From assembly GCA_021819805.1 (NCBI GenBank), contig JAKAEX010000002.1, positions 1 through 33,315 on the forward strand: DNA of 33,315 nucleotides, given 5' to 3'. Positions 1 to 7,138 of this stretch are shown here, piece after piece. The DNA comes from a bacterium. GTDB lineage: Bacteria > Patescibacteriota > Patescibacteriia > Patescibacteriales > Patescibacteriaceae. The stretch's first letter is position 1. Each line of letters begins with the position of its first letter. The translations under genes and the position numbers were made by a program. Below the pieces are notes generated by a model, which was not told the origin of the DNA, did no database searches, and was given only the letters and a program-made list of their open reading frames with translations.

Positions 1-2
1 TG

Positions 3-986
3 AGCCTGATTGTTTTAATCGGCTCCGGCAAAACAGCGGAAATTTTATTGCATGAATTTTCCACTAACAAAAAATTAGGTTATGAAGTGGTTAAGCGTTT
101 TGATAATTTCGGTTTGGAAGAAGCCAACGAATTGGAAACCATCCTTGGTTTTAAGGAAATTAACGAAGTTATTCAAAGCGATCTCAATTTGTCCAAGGCG
201 GAAATCTTGCGTCTGTATGATTTTGCCGACGAGCATCATCTGACTTTCAAATATGCGGCTGATCTTTTGGATACCAAGGTCTTGCGAGTGGAGGTTTCCG
301 AATTAGCCGGCGTGCCGATTGCCGAAGTTAAAAAAACCCCTTTGGACGGCTGGGGCAGGATTTTAAAGCGCTTGTTTGATATTATTGTTTCCTTGCTGCT
401 GATTATTATTACCAGTCCGATTCTGATTATCACGGCCATTTTGATTAAATTGGATTCTCGCGGTCCGGTTTTTTACAAAAATGAGCGAGTCAGTAAAGAT
501 GGCTTTTTCAAATTATTTAAGTTCCGTTCCATGGCCAGCCAATATTGCGTTGGTGATGAGTATGACAATAATCAACAAGCCTTGGCTTATGAAAAAGAAT
601 TGATCGCCAAGCAGAATACCAAAGAAGGCCCGGTTTATAAAATTGGCAATGACCCGCGCATCACTCGCGTTGGTCGATTTATTCGCCGTTGGAGCATTGA
701 TGAATTGCCGCAATTTTTTAATGTCTTCATGGGCAACATGAGCTTGGTCGGTCCGCGACCGCATCAGCCGAGAGAAGTGGAAAAATATCAGCTTCACCAC
801 AAGAAAGTTTTAACCATTAAACCGGGCATTACCGGCATGGCTCAAGTTTCCGGCCGCAGCGATCTAAGCTTTGAAGATGAGGTCAAGTTGGATACTTATT
901 ATATTGAAAATTGGTCAATTTGGCTGGACTTGGTTATTTTATTAAAAACCCCGATGGCGGTTTTACGCTCGCGAACAGCCGCTTAA
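3..986 (+). CDS. Polyprenyl-phosphate sugar-1-phosphate transferase (bacterial sugar transferase family), 5'-truncated
   Basis: The reading frame is open from base 3 without a convincing start, so the gene begins upstream of the window; the TTG at 48 is internal. The first residues (VLIGSGKTAEILL) look like the Rossmann-type CoA-binding-3 domain that precedes the catalytic domain in WbaP/EpsL-type enzymes. A transmembrane segment follows KRLFDII (about 367-450). The catalytic domain then shows KFRSM, the DELPQ Asp-Glu pair (about 697-711), a VGPRP motif and PGITGMAQVSGR, all family hallmarks. Such enzymes move a sugar-1-phosphate from a nucleotide sugar onto undecaprenyl phosphate at the inner membrane face, starting glycan assembly. 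The two glycosyltransferases downstream fit that role. The exact sugar cannot be read from the sequence. Confidence 0.93.
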   Translation, partial: SLIVLIGSGKTAEILLHEFSTNKKLGYEVVKRFDNFGLEEANELETILGFKEINEVIQSDLNLSKAEILRLYDFADEHHLTFKYAADLLDTKVLRVEVSELAGVPIAEVKKTPLDGWGRILKRLFDIIVSLLLIIITSPILIITAILIKLDSRGPVFYKNERVSKDGFFKLFKFRSMASQYCVGDEYDNNQQALAYEKELIAKQNTKEGPVYKIGNDPRITRVGRFIRRWSIDELPQFFNVFMGNMSLVGPRPHQPREVEKYQLHHKKVLTIKPGITGMAQVSGRSDLSFEDEVKLDTYYIENWSIWLDLVILLKTPMAVLRSRTAA

Positions 987-1001
987 GGCAGCTATGCCTT
1001 T

Positions 1002-1031
1002 TTGTCTTTTTTAAAGACTTTAGTGTAGAAT
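1002..1031 (+). promoter_or_regulatory. Putative sigma70-type promoter before the duplicated glycosyltransferase start
   Basis: TTGTCT at 1002-1007 and TAGAAT at 1026-1031 are separated by 18 nt. The ATG of the fragment at 1040 lies 8 nt after the -10 box, so a transcript would be leaderless or nearly so. It would drive the fragment and then the GT4 gene at 1177. Confidence 0.45.
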
Positions 1032-1039
1032 TAATATAT

Positions 1040-1180
1040 ATGAGAGTCGCTTTAATTCATGATCATTTGGCCCAAGATGGCGGAGCCGAGAAAGCGACGG
1101 CGTGTGAGCCGTTGTCCCGGACAAGCGATGCGCCCATTGGCGCAGAGCGCGATCCGGGATCCATTAGTTATATTATATGA
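1040..1180 (+). pseudogene. Orphan 5' fragment of a GT4 glycosyltransferase gene (first 18 codons)
   Basis: Codons 1-18 encode MRVALIHDHLAQDGGAEK, identical to the start of the intact gene at 1177. The nucleotides differ at six positions, all synonymous third positions (V2 apart: Val, Ala, His, Ala, Asp, Gly codons). After codon 18 the frame runs into a GC-rich palindromic insert and stops at a TGA that overlaps the ATG of the real gene (ATGA). The 46-codon ORF could be translated and coupled to the next gene, but its tail resembles nothing known to me. The likeliest reading is the remnant of a diverged allele or paralogue left by recombination; an assembly chimera of two strain variants is also possible. 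Confidence 0.7.
1094..1162. repeat. GC-rich imperfect palindrome inserted in the glycosyltransferase fragment
   Basis: These 69 bases are about 70% G+C (48 of 69), far above the AT-rich genes around them. They form a hairpin with an inner stem TGCGCC/GGCGCA (1129-1134 and 1139-1144, loop CATT) and an outer stem TCCCGGA/TCCGGGA (1115-1121 and 1153-1159). A small extra hairpin CGGC/GCCG precedes it. It looks like a dispersed palindromic repeat of foreign composition; no second copy is in the window. Confidence 0.6.
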
Positions 1181-2283
1181 GAGTAGCCTTAATTCACGAT
1201 CATTTGGCTCAAGACGGTGGAGCCGAGAAAGTTCTCAGGGTGCTGGCGGAGATGTTTCCCGAAGCGCCGATTTTTACTATGCTTTACGAACCGGCTATGG
1301 TTGATAAATACTTTAAAAATAGAGTAATTGTTACTTCTATTATTCAACGGATGCCTTTTGGCGTAAGTCATTACAAATGGTTTTTACCATTTATGCCAAT
1401 GGCTGTGGAATTTTTTGATTTAACCGATTACGATTTGGTAATTTCTAATACTAGCGCTTTTGCTAAGGGTGTTATTACTAACACCAATACTTTACATTTG
1501 TGTTATTGTCATACGCCAACCAGATATTTATGGAGCGATACTCATTCTTATGTTAAGGAATTAAAGTTTAATAAGTATTTGAAAAAAATTGTCGCCCTAT
1601 CCTTAAATAAGATTAGGATTTGGGATCGAGTAGCAGCTGATCGGCCCGATTATCTTATCGGTAATTCGCGCTTTATTGCCCGACGGATTAGAAAATACTA
1701 TCGCCGACCAGCAGAAGTGCTTTACCCGCCGGTAGAAACAGATAAGTTTACTATCAGTCAAACTATCGGTGATTATTTTTTAGCCGGCGCTCGTTTAGTG
1801 CCATATAAGCGTTTTGATTTATTGGTTCAGACTTTTAAAGCCAATGGGCTTAAATTAAAAATTTTCGGTGAAGGGTCTGATGATTTACGTCTGAAAAAAA
1901 TGGCTGATGGCGCGACCAATATAGAATTTTTGGGTCGGGTTAGCGAAGAGGCTAAAAGTAAGCTGTATAGTGAAGCCTTAGCTTTTCTTAATCCTCAAGA
2001 AGAGGATTTTGGTATTACTATGGTTGAATCTTTAGCTTCTGGTCGGCCGGTTATCGCCTATAATAGTGGTGGCGCTCAAGATATTGTTGCCAACGAACAG
2101 GTGGGAATTTTGTTTGACGAACAAAACCCGGCCAGCTTAAATGAGGCCTTAGATAAATTTAAGCATCGACAGTTTGATCCTCAGGTTATTAAGGAATATT
2201 CCGAAAAATTCAGCGTCGATAGATTTAAAAAAGAAGTGCATCAATTGATTGAGAAAAAAATGAAGGAATTTAAAAGTAGCTAA
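1177..2283 (+). CDS. GT4 (GT-B fold) glycosyltransferase, WbaZ/mannosyltransferase-like
   Basis: This 368-residue protein has the layout of GT4 retaining glycosyltransferases. The N-terminal Rossmann half begins MRVALIHDHLAQDGGAEK, a nucleotide-sugar enzyme start typical of WbaZ-like mannosyltransferases, with a CHTPTRYLW motif in the middle. The C-terminal half has the nucleotide-binding signature EEDFGITMVE followed by SLASGRPVIAYNSGG (about residues 273-298), the E-x7-E motif that contacts the donor. It probably adds a hexose to a lipid-linked glycan at the cytoplasmic face. The next gene starts 2 nt after its stop, so they are one operon. Codons are more AT-rich than in most neighbours. 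Donor and acceptor are unknown. The start follows directly on the duplicated fragment. Confidence 0.93.
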   Translation: MRVALIHDHLAQDGGAEKVLRVLAEMFPEAPIFTMLYEPAMVDKYFKNRVIVTSIIQRMPFGVSHYKWFLPFMPMAVEFFDLTDYDLVISNTSAFAKGVITNTNTLHLCYCHTPTRYLWSDTHSYVKELKFNKYLKKIVALSLNKIRIWDRVAADRPDYLIGNSRFIARRIRKYYRRPAEVLYPPVETDKFTISQTIGDYFLAGARLVPYKRFDLLVQTFKANGLKLKIFGEGSDDLRLKKMADGATNIEFLGRVSEEAKSKLYSEALAFLNPQEEDFGITMVESLASGRPVIAYNSGGAQDIVANEQVGILFDEQNPASLNEALDKFKHRQFDPQVIKEYSEKFSVDRFKKEVHQLIEKKMKEFKSS

Positions 2284-2285
2284 TT

Positions 2286-3431
2286 ATGATTATTGGTGTT
2301 GATGTTCGTGTATTATTGGGCGCTCAGTACAGCGGGATTGGTGAATACACGTTTAATTTGCTTACAGCCTTGATTAAAGAGGACAAGTCTAATGACTACG
2401 TCCTTTTTTATAATAGCGCCAAAGATTTAAGCGGACGCCTGCCGAAGTTTGATCAAGCTAATGTGAGCTATGTCGGCCGACGTTTGCCCAATAAATTGAT
2501 TAATTACGGTCTTTTTAAAACTTTGCATTGGCCGCGAGTTGACCAGCTGGTAAACAAACACTTTGATGTTTTTTGGATGCCCCACCTTAATTTTATGGCC
2601 TGGCCGATGGCTAAAAATTTTTTAACAGTTCATGATTTGTCGTTTCTCCGTTACCGAGAATTTTTTTCAGCGCATAATAATTTTTGGCACAATCAGCTTA
2701 AGGCGCCAAAACTGATTCAAGGAGCGGATAAAATAATCGCCATTTCCGCTAACACTAAACAGGATATTGTTGAATTAACCGGCGTGTCGCCGGACAAGGT
2801 GGCGGTTGTCTATTCCGGCGTGGCTGAGAGCTACAGCCGCTTAGAGCCGGCTGATCCGCGCTTAGTGGCGGTTAAAAATAAATATCAACTGCCGGCTAAA
2901 TTTATTTTATACTTAGGCACGATTGAACCCAGAAAAAATTTAGTTGGTTTGATTGAAGCCTATAATTATTTACGACAAACTTATCCAGAACTGGCGGAAT
3001 TTAAATTGGTTTTAGCCGGCGGCGATGGCTGGAAATTTAAAGCGGTTTATCAAGCGGCTAAAGTTTCACCCTTTAGCCAAGATATTAAATTTTTGGGTTA
3101 TGTGGAGGCGGAGGATAAGTGCCCGCTTTATAATTTAGCCAGCGTCTTTGCTTTCCCGTCTTTTTACGAGGGCTTTGGTTTTCCACCCCTGGAAGCCATG
3201 GCCTCAGGCACGCCGGTCGTGGCCAGCTTTGTTTCTTCTATTCCCGAAGTTCTCGGCACAGCCGGTTTATTGATTGACCCTTATGATTTGAGAGAAATCG
3301 GCGAAGCCTTAGCTCAAGTTTTGTTAAACCAAAACTTAGCAGATAGTTTAAGTCAAAGGGGTTTAGTTCGCGCTCAAGAGTTTACTTGGCAAAAAACAGC
3401 CAAGCAATATTTGGATATTTTTAACAATTAA
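2286..3431 (+). CDS. GT4 glycosyltransferase
   Basis: This 381-residue GT-B enzyme starts MIIGVDVRVLLGAQYSGIGEYT, the usual N-terminus of GT4 mannosyl- and glucosyltransferases. The middle has YLGTIEPRKNL (about residues 218-228), which marks the start of the C-terminal domain. The donor-binding E-x7-E motif is EGFGFPPLEAMASGTPVVAS (about 297-316). It follows the previous GT4 gene by 2 nt and likely acts after it on the same glycan. The reading frame is complete and of normal family length. After the stop there is no clear terminator hairpin with a T-run; instead the repeat region at 3435 begins. Confidence 0.93.
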   Translation: MIIGVDVRVLLGAQYSGIGEYTFNLLTALIKEDKSNDYVLFYNSAKDLSGRLPKFDQANVSYVGRRLPNKLINYGLFKTLHWPRVDQLVNKHFDVFWMPHLNFMAWPMAKNFLTVHDLSFLRYREFFSAHNNFWHNQLKAPKLIQGADKIIAISANTKQDIVELTGVSPDKVAVVYSGVAESYSRLEPADPRLVAVKNKYQLPAKFILYLGTIEPRKNLVGLIEAYNYLRQTYPELAEFKLVLAGGDGWKFKAVYQAAKVSPFSQDIKFLGYVEAEDKCPLYNLASVFAFPSFYEGFGFPPLEAMASGTPVVASFVSSIPEVLGTAGLLIDPYDLREIGEALAQVLLNQNLADSLSQRGLVRAQEFTWQKTAKQYLDIFNN

Positions 3432-3434
3432 AAA

Positions 3435-3720
3435 TTGTCATCCCAGCGAAAGCTGGGATCCAGGGTTTATTTAGATAAATTGTCTATTACTGTAAATACG
3501 TTTTTGGTACTTAACTAAACGTATCTTTCCCACCTTTTTATAAAGGTGGGGCCAAAATCGCGCCTGGAATAAAATTAGCTATATTTTTTCGCTCTCGCTA
3601 ACATATTTTTTAACTCGCTATCGCTCAAACAGAAAAAATATGTAATGCTTCGCTCAAAAATATAACGCTAATTTTATTAGTGGCGCATTTTTATTTATAT
3701 AGACGCGGCCGGGATGACAA
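3435..3720. repeat. MITE-like non-coding element with nested inverted repeats (fills the 3432-3787 gap)
   Basis: The 356-nt gap between genes holds no credible ORF but is highly structured. Its ends are inverted: TTGTCATCCC (3435-3444) and GGGATGACAA (3711-3720). Just inside the left end is a hairpin TCCCAGC/GCTGGGA. A second hairpin, CCCACCTTT/AAAGGTGGG, lies near 3530-3550. From 3554 to 3692 three pairs of arms nest around one centre: 3554-3564 with 3682-3692, 3568-3589 with 3656-3678, and 3601-3611 with 3633-3643. The TGTCAT ends recur in the repeats at 4267, 21751 and 28118, suggesting one family mobilised by a transposase encoded elsewhere. No transposase is in the window. Confidence 0.6.
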
Positions 3721-3739
3721 AGTAAAATAACAGAGAATG

Positions 3740-3768
3740 TTGACATTTTTGGGCCACTTTGTTTTACT
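3740..3768 (+). promoter_or_regulatory. Putative promoter for the 3812 membrane protein
   Basis: TTGACA (3740-3745) matches the -35 consensus and is followed after 17 nt by TTTACT (3763-3768). A 9-bp inverted repeat, AAAGTAAAA/TTTTACTTT (3719-3727 and 3762-3770), flanks the -35 region and could bind a repressor; that is speculative. Confidence 0.45.
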
Positions 3769-3811
3769 TTAATTAAGAATAAAATGTTTGTTAATTTTTT
3801 GGAGAAATGAA

Positions 3812-4204
3812 ATGGGATTTTTAATCGTTCTTTGCAGTTTGTTGGCTGGTTGTGGGGGTTATTTGAGTATGTGGTCATACTATTCAAGAACACCAGCTGA
3901 GTCAGTTGGCTCCATTTTTTTGGAGTATGGAGTAGGATCCTTTGTATTTGCTCTTTCCCAGTGGTTGCTTTACAGGCATCGCGCCTATAGAAAAAATAAC
4001 ATCAGACGTTATCAACCCTGGCTGATGTTTATGGTCACAGTTGGAATTTATTTGTCCACTACTCTGTCGGGTTATAATTTTTATAACCATGTGAGCATTG
4101 AACTTGGAAATTTGATGGCTTACTTTGGCCTGGCGCTTGGTTTGATATTTTTATCAATCCAAATCAACTTATTACTACCAGAAGCTTTCGGCAGTGAATG
4201 CTAA
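3812..4204 (+). CDS. Hypothetical four-helix membrane protein
   Basis: I do not recognise this 130-residue protein. The ATG at 3812 is chosen over an upstream in-frame TTG because GGAG (3801-3804) lies 7 nt before it. It has four hydrophobic stretches, roughly residues 1-22, 33-52, 70-92 and 100-122, with a short basic loop (YRHRAYRKNNIRR) between the second and third. The first stretch contains LLAGCGG, which resembles a lipobox, but the charge pattern before it is missing, so a lipoprotein is unlikely. Codon use (GGA, TCA, ACA, AGA, CCA) differs from the GGC/GCC-rich neighbours. With the MITE-like element beside it, horizontal acquisition is plausible. It has its own promoter and terminator. 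Confidence 0.75.
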   Translation: MGFLIVLCSLLAGCGGYLSMWSYYSRTPAESVGSIFLEYGVGSFVFALSQWLLYRHRAYRKNNIRRYQPWLMFMVTVGIYLSTTLSGYNFYNHVSIELGNLMAYFGLALGLIFLSIQINLLLPEAFGSEC

Positions 4205-4212
4205 ACATTAAA

Positions 4213-4246
4213 AAAGCCTCGAAAATATTCGGGGCTTTATTTTTTT
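4213..4246. terminator. Bidirectional intrinsic terminator
   Basis: AAAGCCTCG (4213-4221) pairs with CGGGGCTTT (4230-4238) as a 9-bp stem with one G-T pair. A T-run follows on the plus strand and an A-run precedes it, so it can end both the 3812 gene and the minus-strand asnS. Confidence 0.8.
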
Positions 4247-4266
4247 ATAAATCGCAAATTAAAACC

Positions 4267-4315
4267 GAGATTGCCACGCGTCTCCGCCAGTTGGCGGATA
4301 CGCTCGCAATGACAG
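4267..4315 (-). repeat. Dispersed palindromic repeat of the TGTCATTGCGAG family
   Basis: Read on the minus strand it starts CTGTCATTGCGAGCG and ends GTGGCAATCTC, the same ends as the copy at 28118-28153. Its centre is a perfect inverted repeat, TCCGCCAGTTGGCGGA (4283-4298), that the other copy lacks. It lies between the asnS stop and the terminator. Confidence 0.7.
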
Positions 4316-4319
4316 AGGT

Positions 4320-5624
4320 CTATGGTTTCAGCCGATAAATAGTGCGGGGGAAAGGAATTGATTCGCGGACATGTTCCAAACCGCAAAGCCAGGTCACGAT
4401 GCGCTCCAAGCCGAAGCCGAAGCCGCCGTGCGGCACGCTGCCGTATTTTCTTAAATCCAAATACCAGTCGTAATTTTCCGGTTTTAAGCCGTAGTCAATA
4501 ATTCGGCGCTTCAGCGTGTCATAGTCTTCTTCGCGCTGGGAGCCGCCAATAATTTCGCCATAACCTTCCGGCGCCAAGAGGTCGGCGCATTCGGCCAAAT
4601 CCTGATTGTCAGCATTGCGCTTCATATAGAAAGCCTTAATTTTGGCCGGGTAGTTGGTGATAAAAATCGGCGCGTCATATTGCTTGGTTAAGAGAGTTTC
4701 ATCGTCGCCACCCAAATCCTCATCGGCTTTAATATCCGAACCGAGTTTTTGCAGGGCTTCAACTGCCTGGGCGTGAGTTAGTCGATAAAATGGTTTTTTG
4801 ATAATTTGTTCAAGAATGCTTGTGTCTCGCTCTAAAATTCTTAATTCATCTTGGTTATGCTTCAGGACTTCCATAGTCATAAACTTGATCAGCTCTTCTT
4901 GGATTTTCAAGTTGCCGTCTAAGTCGCAAAAAGCCATTTCGGCATCCATCATCCAAAACTCAGTCAGGTGGCGGCGGGTTTTTGATTTTTCCGCGCGGAA
5001 AGTCGGGCCAAAATCATAAACTCGGGCAAAAGCCGGCAGAGCCGCTTCCAAATAAAGCTGGCCGGTTTGCGAGAGGTAAGCTTCTTCATCAAAATATTTC
5101 ACCTTGAATAATTCAGTTGTATTTTCGCCGGCAGTCGGCGTCAAAATCGGTGAATCAATTTTGGTAAAATTATTAAGATTGAAATAATTATAGGTGGCCA
5201 AAATTAAGGTATTGCGCAGGCGCTGGATGGCCCATTGGCGTTTGGCGCGCAACCAAAGGTGTCGATTGTCCATTAAAAATTCAATGCCATGGTCTTTGTT
5301 GCCAATTGGCCACTCTTCGGAGATTTGGTAAAAATCAAAATCCTTGACGACGATTTCGTATTCTTCTTTTTTGGGATGTTTGTTAACTACGCCGCTTAAT
5401 TTGACTGAGGTTTCTTGGGTAGCTTGTTGGCTTAAGGCCCATTTGGCCTCGCTTAAATCGGTCGCTGACAGAACCGCCTGAATAAAGCCGGAGCCATCGC
5501 GGATTTGCCAAAAATTGATTTTACCCGAAGAACGCAGGTTATAGATCCAGCCATCAATCGTTACGGTTTGTCCGACATAGTCTTTAATGTTTGCCAAGAG
5601 AATTTTGCTTGCTGTTTTTGACAT
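4320..5624 (-). CDS. asnS: Asparaginyl-tRNA synthetase
   Basis: This 434-residue class II synthetase charges tRNA-Asn with asparagine in the cytoplasm. The N-terminal OB-fold anticodon-binding domain (about residues 15-110) has VTIDGWIYNLRSSGK and FWQIRDGSGFIQAV. The catalytic core shows motif 2, FRAEKSKTRRHLTEFWMMD (about 212-230), and motif 3, GGFGFGLERIVTWL (about 397-410). The length suits AsnS (430-470) rather than bacterial AspRS (about 590). Archaeal-type AspRS is the nearest alternative, but the HLTEFWMMDAEMAF context is AsnRS-like. The gene is monocistronic and ends in TAG. Since gatA also occurs in this window, both direct and amidotransferase routes to aminoacyl-tRNA may exist; GatCAB could then serve mainly tRNA-Gln. 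Confidence 0.95.
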   Translation of the reverse strand: MSKTASKILLANIKDYVGQTVTIDGWIYNLRSSGKINFWQIRDGSGFIQAVLSATDLSEAKWALSQQATQETSVKLSGVVNKHPKKEEYEIVVKDFDFYQISEEWPIGNKDHGIEFLMDNRHLWLRAKRQWAIQRLRNTLILATYNYFNLNNFTKIDSPILTPTAGENTTELFKVKYFDEEAYLSQTGQLYLEAALPAFARVYDFGPTFRAEKSKTRRHLTEFWMMDAEMAFCDLDGNLKIQEELIKFMTMEVLKHNQDELRILERDTSILEQIIKKPFYRLTHAQAVEALQKLGSDIKADEDLGGDDETLLTKQYDAPIFITNYPAKIKAFYMKRNADNQDLAECADLLAPEGYGEIIGGSQREEDYDTLKRRIIDYGLKPENYDWYLDLRKYGSVPHGGFGFGLERIVTWLCGLEHVRESIPFPRTIYRLKP

Positions 5625-5645
5625 AATTTTAGGTTAATTATTTTC

Positions 5646-5674
5646 AGTTTAACCTTAATTTTGCCATTTGTCTA
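5646..5674 (-). promoter_or_regulatory. Putative asnS promoter
   Basis: On the minus strand TAGACA (5674-5669) and TAAACT (5651-5646) are 17 nt apart, about 20 nt upstream of the asnS ATG. Both boxes are weak matches. It is divergent from the promoter at 5692. Confidence 0.35.
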
Positions 5675-5691
5675 CATTTGGCTAAGCTTAG

Positions 5692-5720
5692 TTGATTATT
5701 TGGCGAGCTAATAATATAAT
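5692..5720 (+). promoter_or_regulatory. Strong promoter giving a probable leaderless transcript
   Basis: TTGATT (5692-5697), a 17-nt spacer and a perfect TATAAT (5715-5720) precede the ATG at 5727 by only 6 nt. Transcription would start at or next to the A of the ATG, so the mRNA should be leaderless. Confidence 0.7.
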
Positions 5721-5726
5721 GCTTTC

Positions 5727-6515
5727 ATGTTGAAAGATATCATTATTATTAGAACTATTTTGTGGCTAAGTTTGGCCATTTTTGTCGCTTGGCTGATGTG
5801 GCAAGTCGTTGTGCCGCGCGGCCGAGTTGCCTATTTGACGGATAAACATCATCAGAGCGGTTTTATTGGTGATTTTGAGCCTCTTGGCAGCCTGGCTAAA
5901 GTTGACGGCCAAACAAAAATTATTGGTAATTCGGTTTATTTTACTGTCCGCACCCCGCGGCCGTTTAGCAAACTGAAACTCACTTTAAGCTATCGGCCAA
6001 GCGACCAATCGCTGATTGAGTTGGGTTTGCTGCAAAACGGCGACCAGGAAAATTATCAAGTTAAGCCGCTTTACCACCAAGTGATTAATAATTTATATCA
6101 CGCCAAGGATTGGGGCGTGATTGAAAACGGCCAAACGCTTTTTTTACAGCGTCAAGATGTCTATGACAGTCTTAAGCAATTTTTAGCCAAACCGCCCGCT
6201 GCCAGCGAGGTGGCGATTTATAATTATAAGTGGCCGAGTCAAGGTGTTAAAAAATTGGGCGAAGATAAAATATTAGATAAACAGATAAATTATGTCGTGG
6301 CCAATTATCAGCCGCCGACTATTTTGGCTGACGGCTATTATGAGAGCCAGGTGGAGTTTGATTTGGCTTCGGCCAAGCAAGAGCGGGGTGTTTATAAATT
6401 AAAATTGATCGTGCCGGGATTGGAATATAATGACAGCCAGCTCGGTTCAATCAGTATTGATTCAATTAAAGCCGAGTTTAGCGGCAAGACTTGGCGGGAA
6501 TTTTTTAAATTATGA
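5727..6515 (+). CDS. Hypothetical single-pass membrane protein with large extracytoplasmic domain
   Basis: I cannot name this 262-residue protein. Residues about 5-27 (IIIIRTILWLSLAIFVAWLMW) form one membrane anchor, and the rest is soluble and probably outside the membrane. The outside part is rich in beta-forming stretches (VYFTVRTPRPFSKLKLTLSYR; YKLKLIVPGLEYND), suggesting a beta-sandwich, possibly carbohydrate-binding; that is inference. It shares a 4-nt ATGA overlap with the next small membrane protein, so the two are translationally coupled and probably work together. There is no SD site, in keeping with the leaderless promoter. UGA is its stop, evidence for the standard code. Confidence 0.8.
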   Translation: MLKDIIIIRTILWLSLAIFVAWLMWQVVVPRGRVAYLTDKHHQSGFIGDFEPLGSLAKVDGQTKIIGNSVYFTVRTPRPFSKLKLTLSYRPSDQSLIELGLLQNGDQENYQVKPLYHQVINNLYHAKDWGVIENGQTLFLQRQDVYDSLKQFLAKPPAASEVAIYNYKWPSQGVKKLGEDKILDKQINYVVANYQPPTILADGYYESQVEFDLASAKQERGVYKLKLIVPGLEYNDSQLGSISIDSIKAEFSGKTWREFFKL

Positions 6516-6697
6516 AAAAACTTATTTACCACTTAGCCAAAGAAGTTTTTCGGGTAATGACGGCCGGCAGCTTGATTTTTTTGTTGATGGAATTGGTTAA
6601 GCCGTGGTCGGTTTTGGCTTATTTGAATTGGCTGCTATGGTTGGTAATTTGGCTCGCAAGTGCTATAATAGCAATAGCTTTTAAGCCTAAGGCTTAA
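6512..6697 (+). CDS. Small two-helix membrane protein
   Basis: This 61-residue hypothetical protein is coupled to the preceding gene by an ATGA overlap. It has two hydrophobic segments, about residues 17-28 and 32-57, joined by a short loop with KPW; the N-terminal MKKLIYHLAKEVFR is basic and amphipathic. That pattern suggests a partner subunit for the upstream anchored protein, or a small polyprenol/glycan-related membrane protein. No function is recognisable. The promoter for the HIT gene lies inside its 3' end. Confidence 0.65.
   Translation: MKKLIYHLAKEVFRVMTAGSLIFLLMELVKPWSVLAYLNWLLWLVIWLASAIIAIAFKPKA
6641..6669 (+). promoter_or_regulatory. Putative internal promoter for the HIT-family gene
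   Basis: TTGGTA (6641-6646), a 17-nt spacer and a perfect TATAAT (6664-6669) lie inside the end of the upstream ORF, about 46 nt before the ATG at 6716. Confidence 0.45.
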
Positions 6698-6715
6698 TTT
6701 CTCTAAATAAATTAT

Positions 6716-7135
6716 ATGAAAACCAATTGCATTTTTTGCAAAATCATCAGCGGCGATATTCCGGCCTACAAAGTTTACGAGGATAGCTATGTTTTGGCTT
6801 TTTTGGATATCGCGCCGGTCAATCCCGGTCATGTTTTGGTTGTGCCCAAAATTCATTCGTCTAATTTGGATGACATTGACGAATTAATGCTGGGTTATTT
6901 AATGAAGGTTGTTCGGCTCATCGGCCGGTCTATGAAAAAAAGCTTGGGCGCCAACGGCTACAACGTTATTATTAATAACGGCGCCGTGGCCGGCCAGCTG
7001 ATTGACCATTGCCATGTCCATCTGATTCCGCGCCATCCCAAAGACGGCCTAACGCCTTGGCCGCAAGCCAAGTATAAAGACGACGAACCGAGAAAGTTGG
7101 CGGCTAAGATTAAAGCCAACGTGATTGTTTGCTAA
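6716..7135 (+). CDS. HIT-family nucleotide hydrolase
   Basis: This 139-residue protein belongs to the histidine-triad family, which hydrolyses the alpha-phosphate bond of dinucleoside polyphosphates or AMP-amine conjugates such as AMP-lysine. The catalytic triad is H98-x-H100-x-H102 (HCHVHLIPR). The N-terminus CIFCKIISGDIPAYKVYED has C5 and C8, which with later residues form the family's zinc site. Length matches bacterial HINT proteins with a C-terminal extension (KDGLTPWPQ, about 109-117). Three nt separate it from the next gene, so it heads an operon with a glycosyltransferase. Its physiological substrate cannot be inferred. Confidence 0.93.
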   Translation: MKTNCIFCKIISGDIPAYKVYEDSYVLAFLDIAPVNPGHVLVVPKIHSSNLDDIDELMLGYLMKVVRLIGRSMKKSLGANGYNVIINNGAVAGQLIDHCHVHLIPRHPKDGLTPWPQAKYKDDEPRKLAAKIKANVIVC

Positions 7136-7138
7136 TTT

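Noticed and set aside
1059-1304. 81-codon ORF across the duplicated start
   Set aside because: It is an out-of-frame reading of the duplicated glycosyltransferase start and the palindrome, with no protein-like composition.
6512-6515. UGA read as glycine (Gracilibacteria-type code)
   Set aside because: UGA ends the 5727-6515 gene and dprA at coupled ATGA overlaps with proper next genes, and no conserved protein needs UGA read through.
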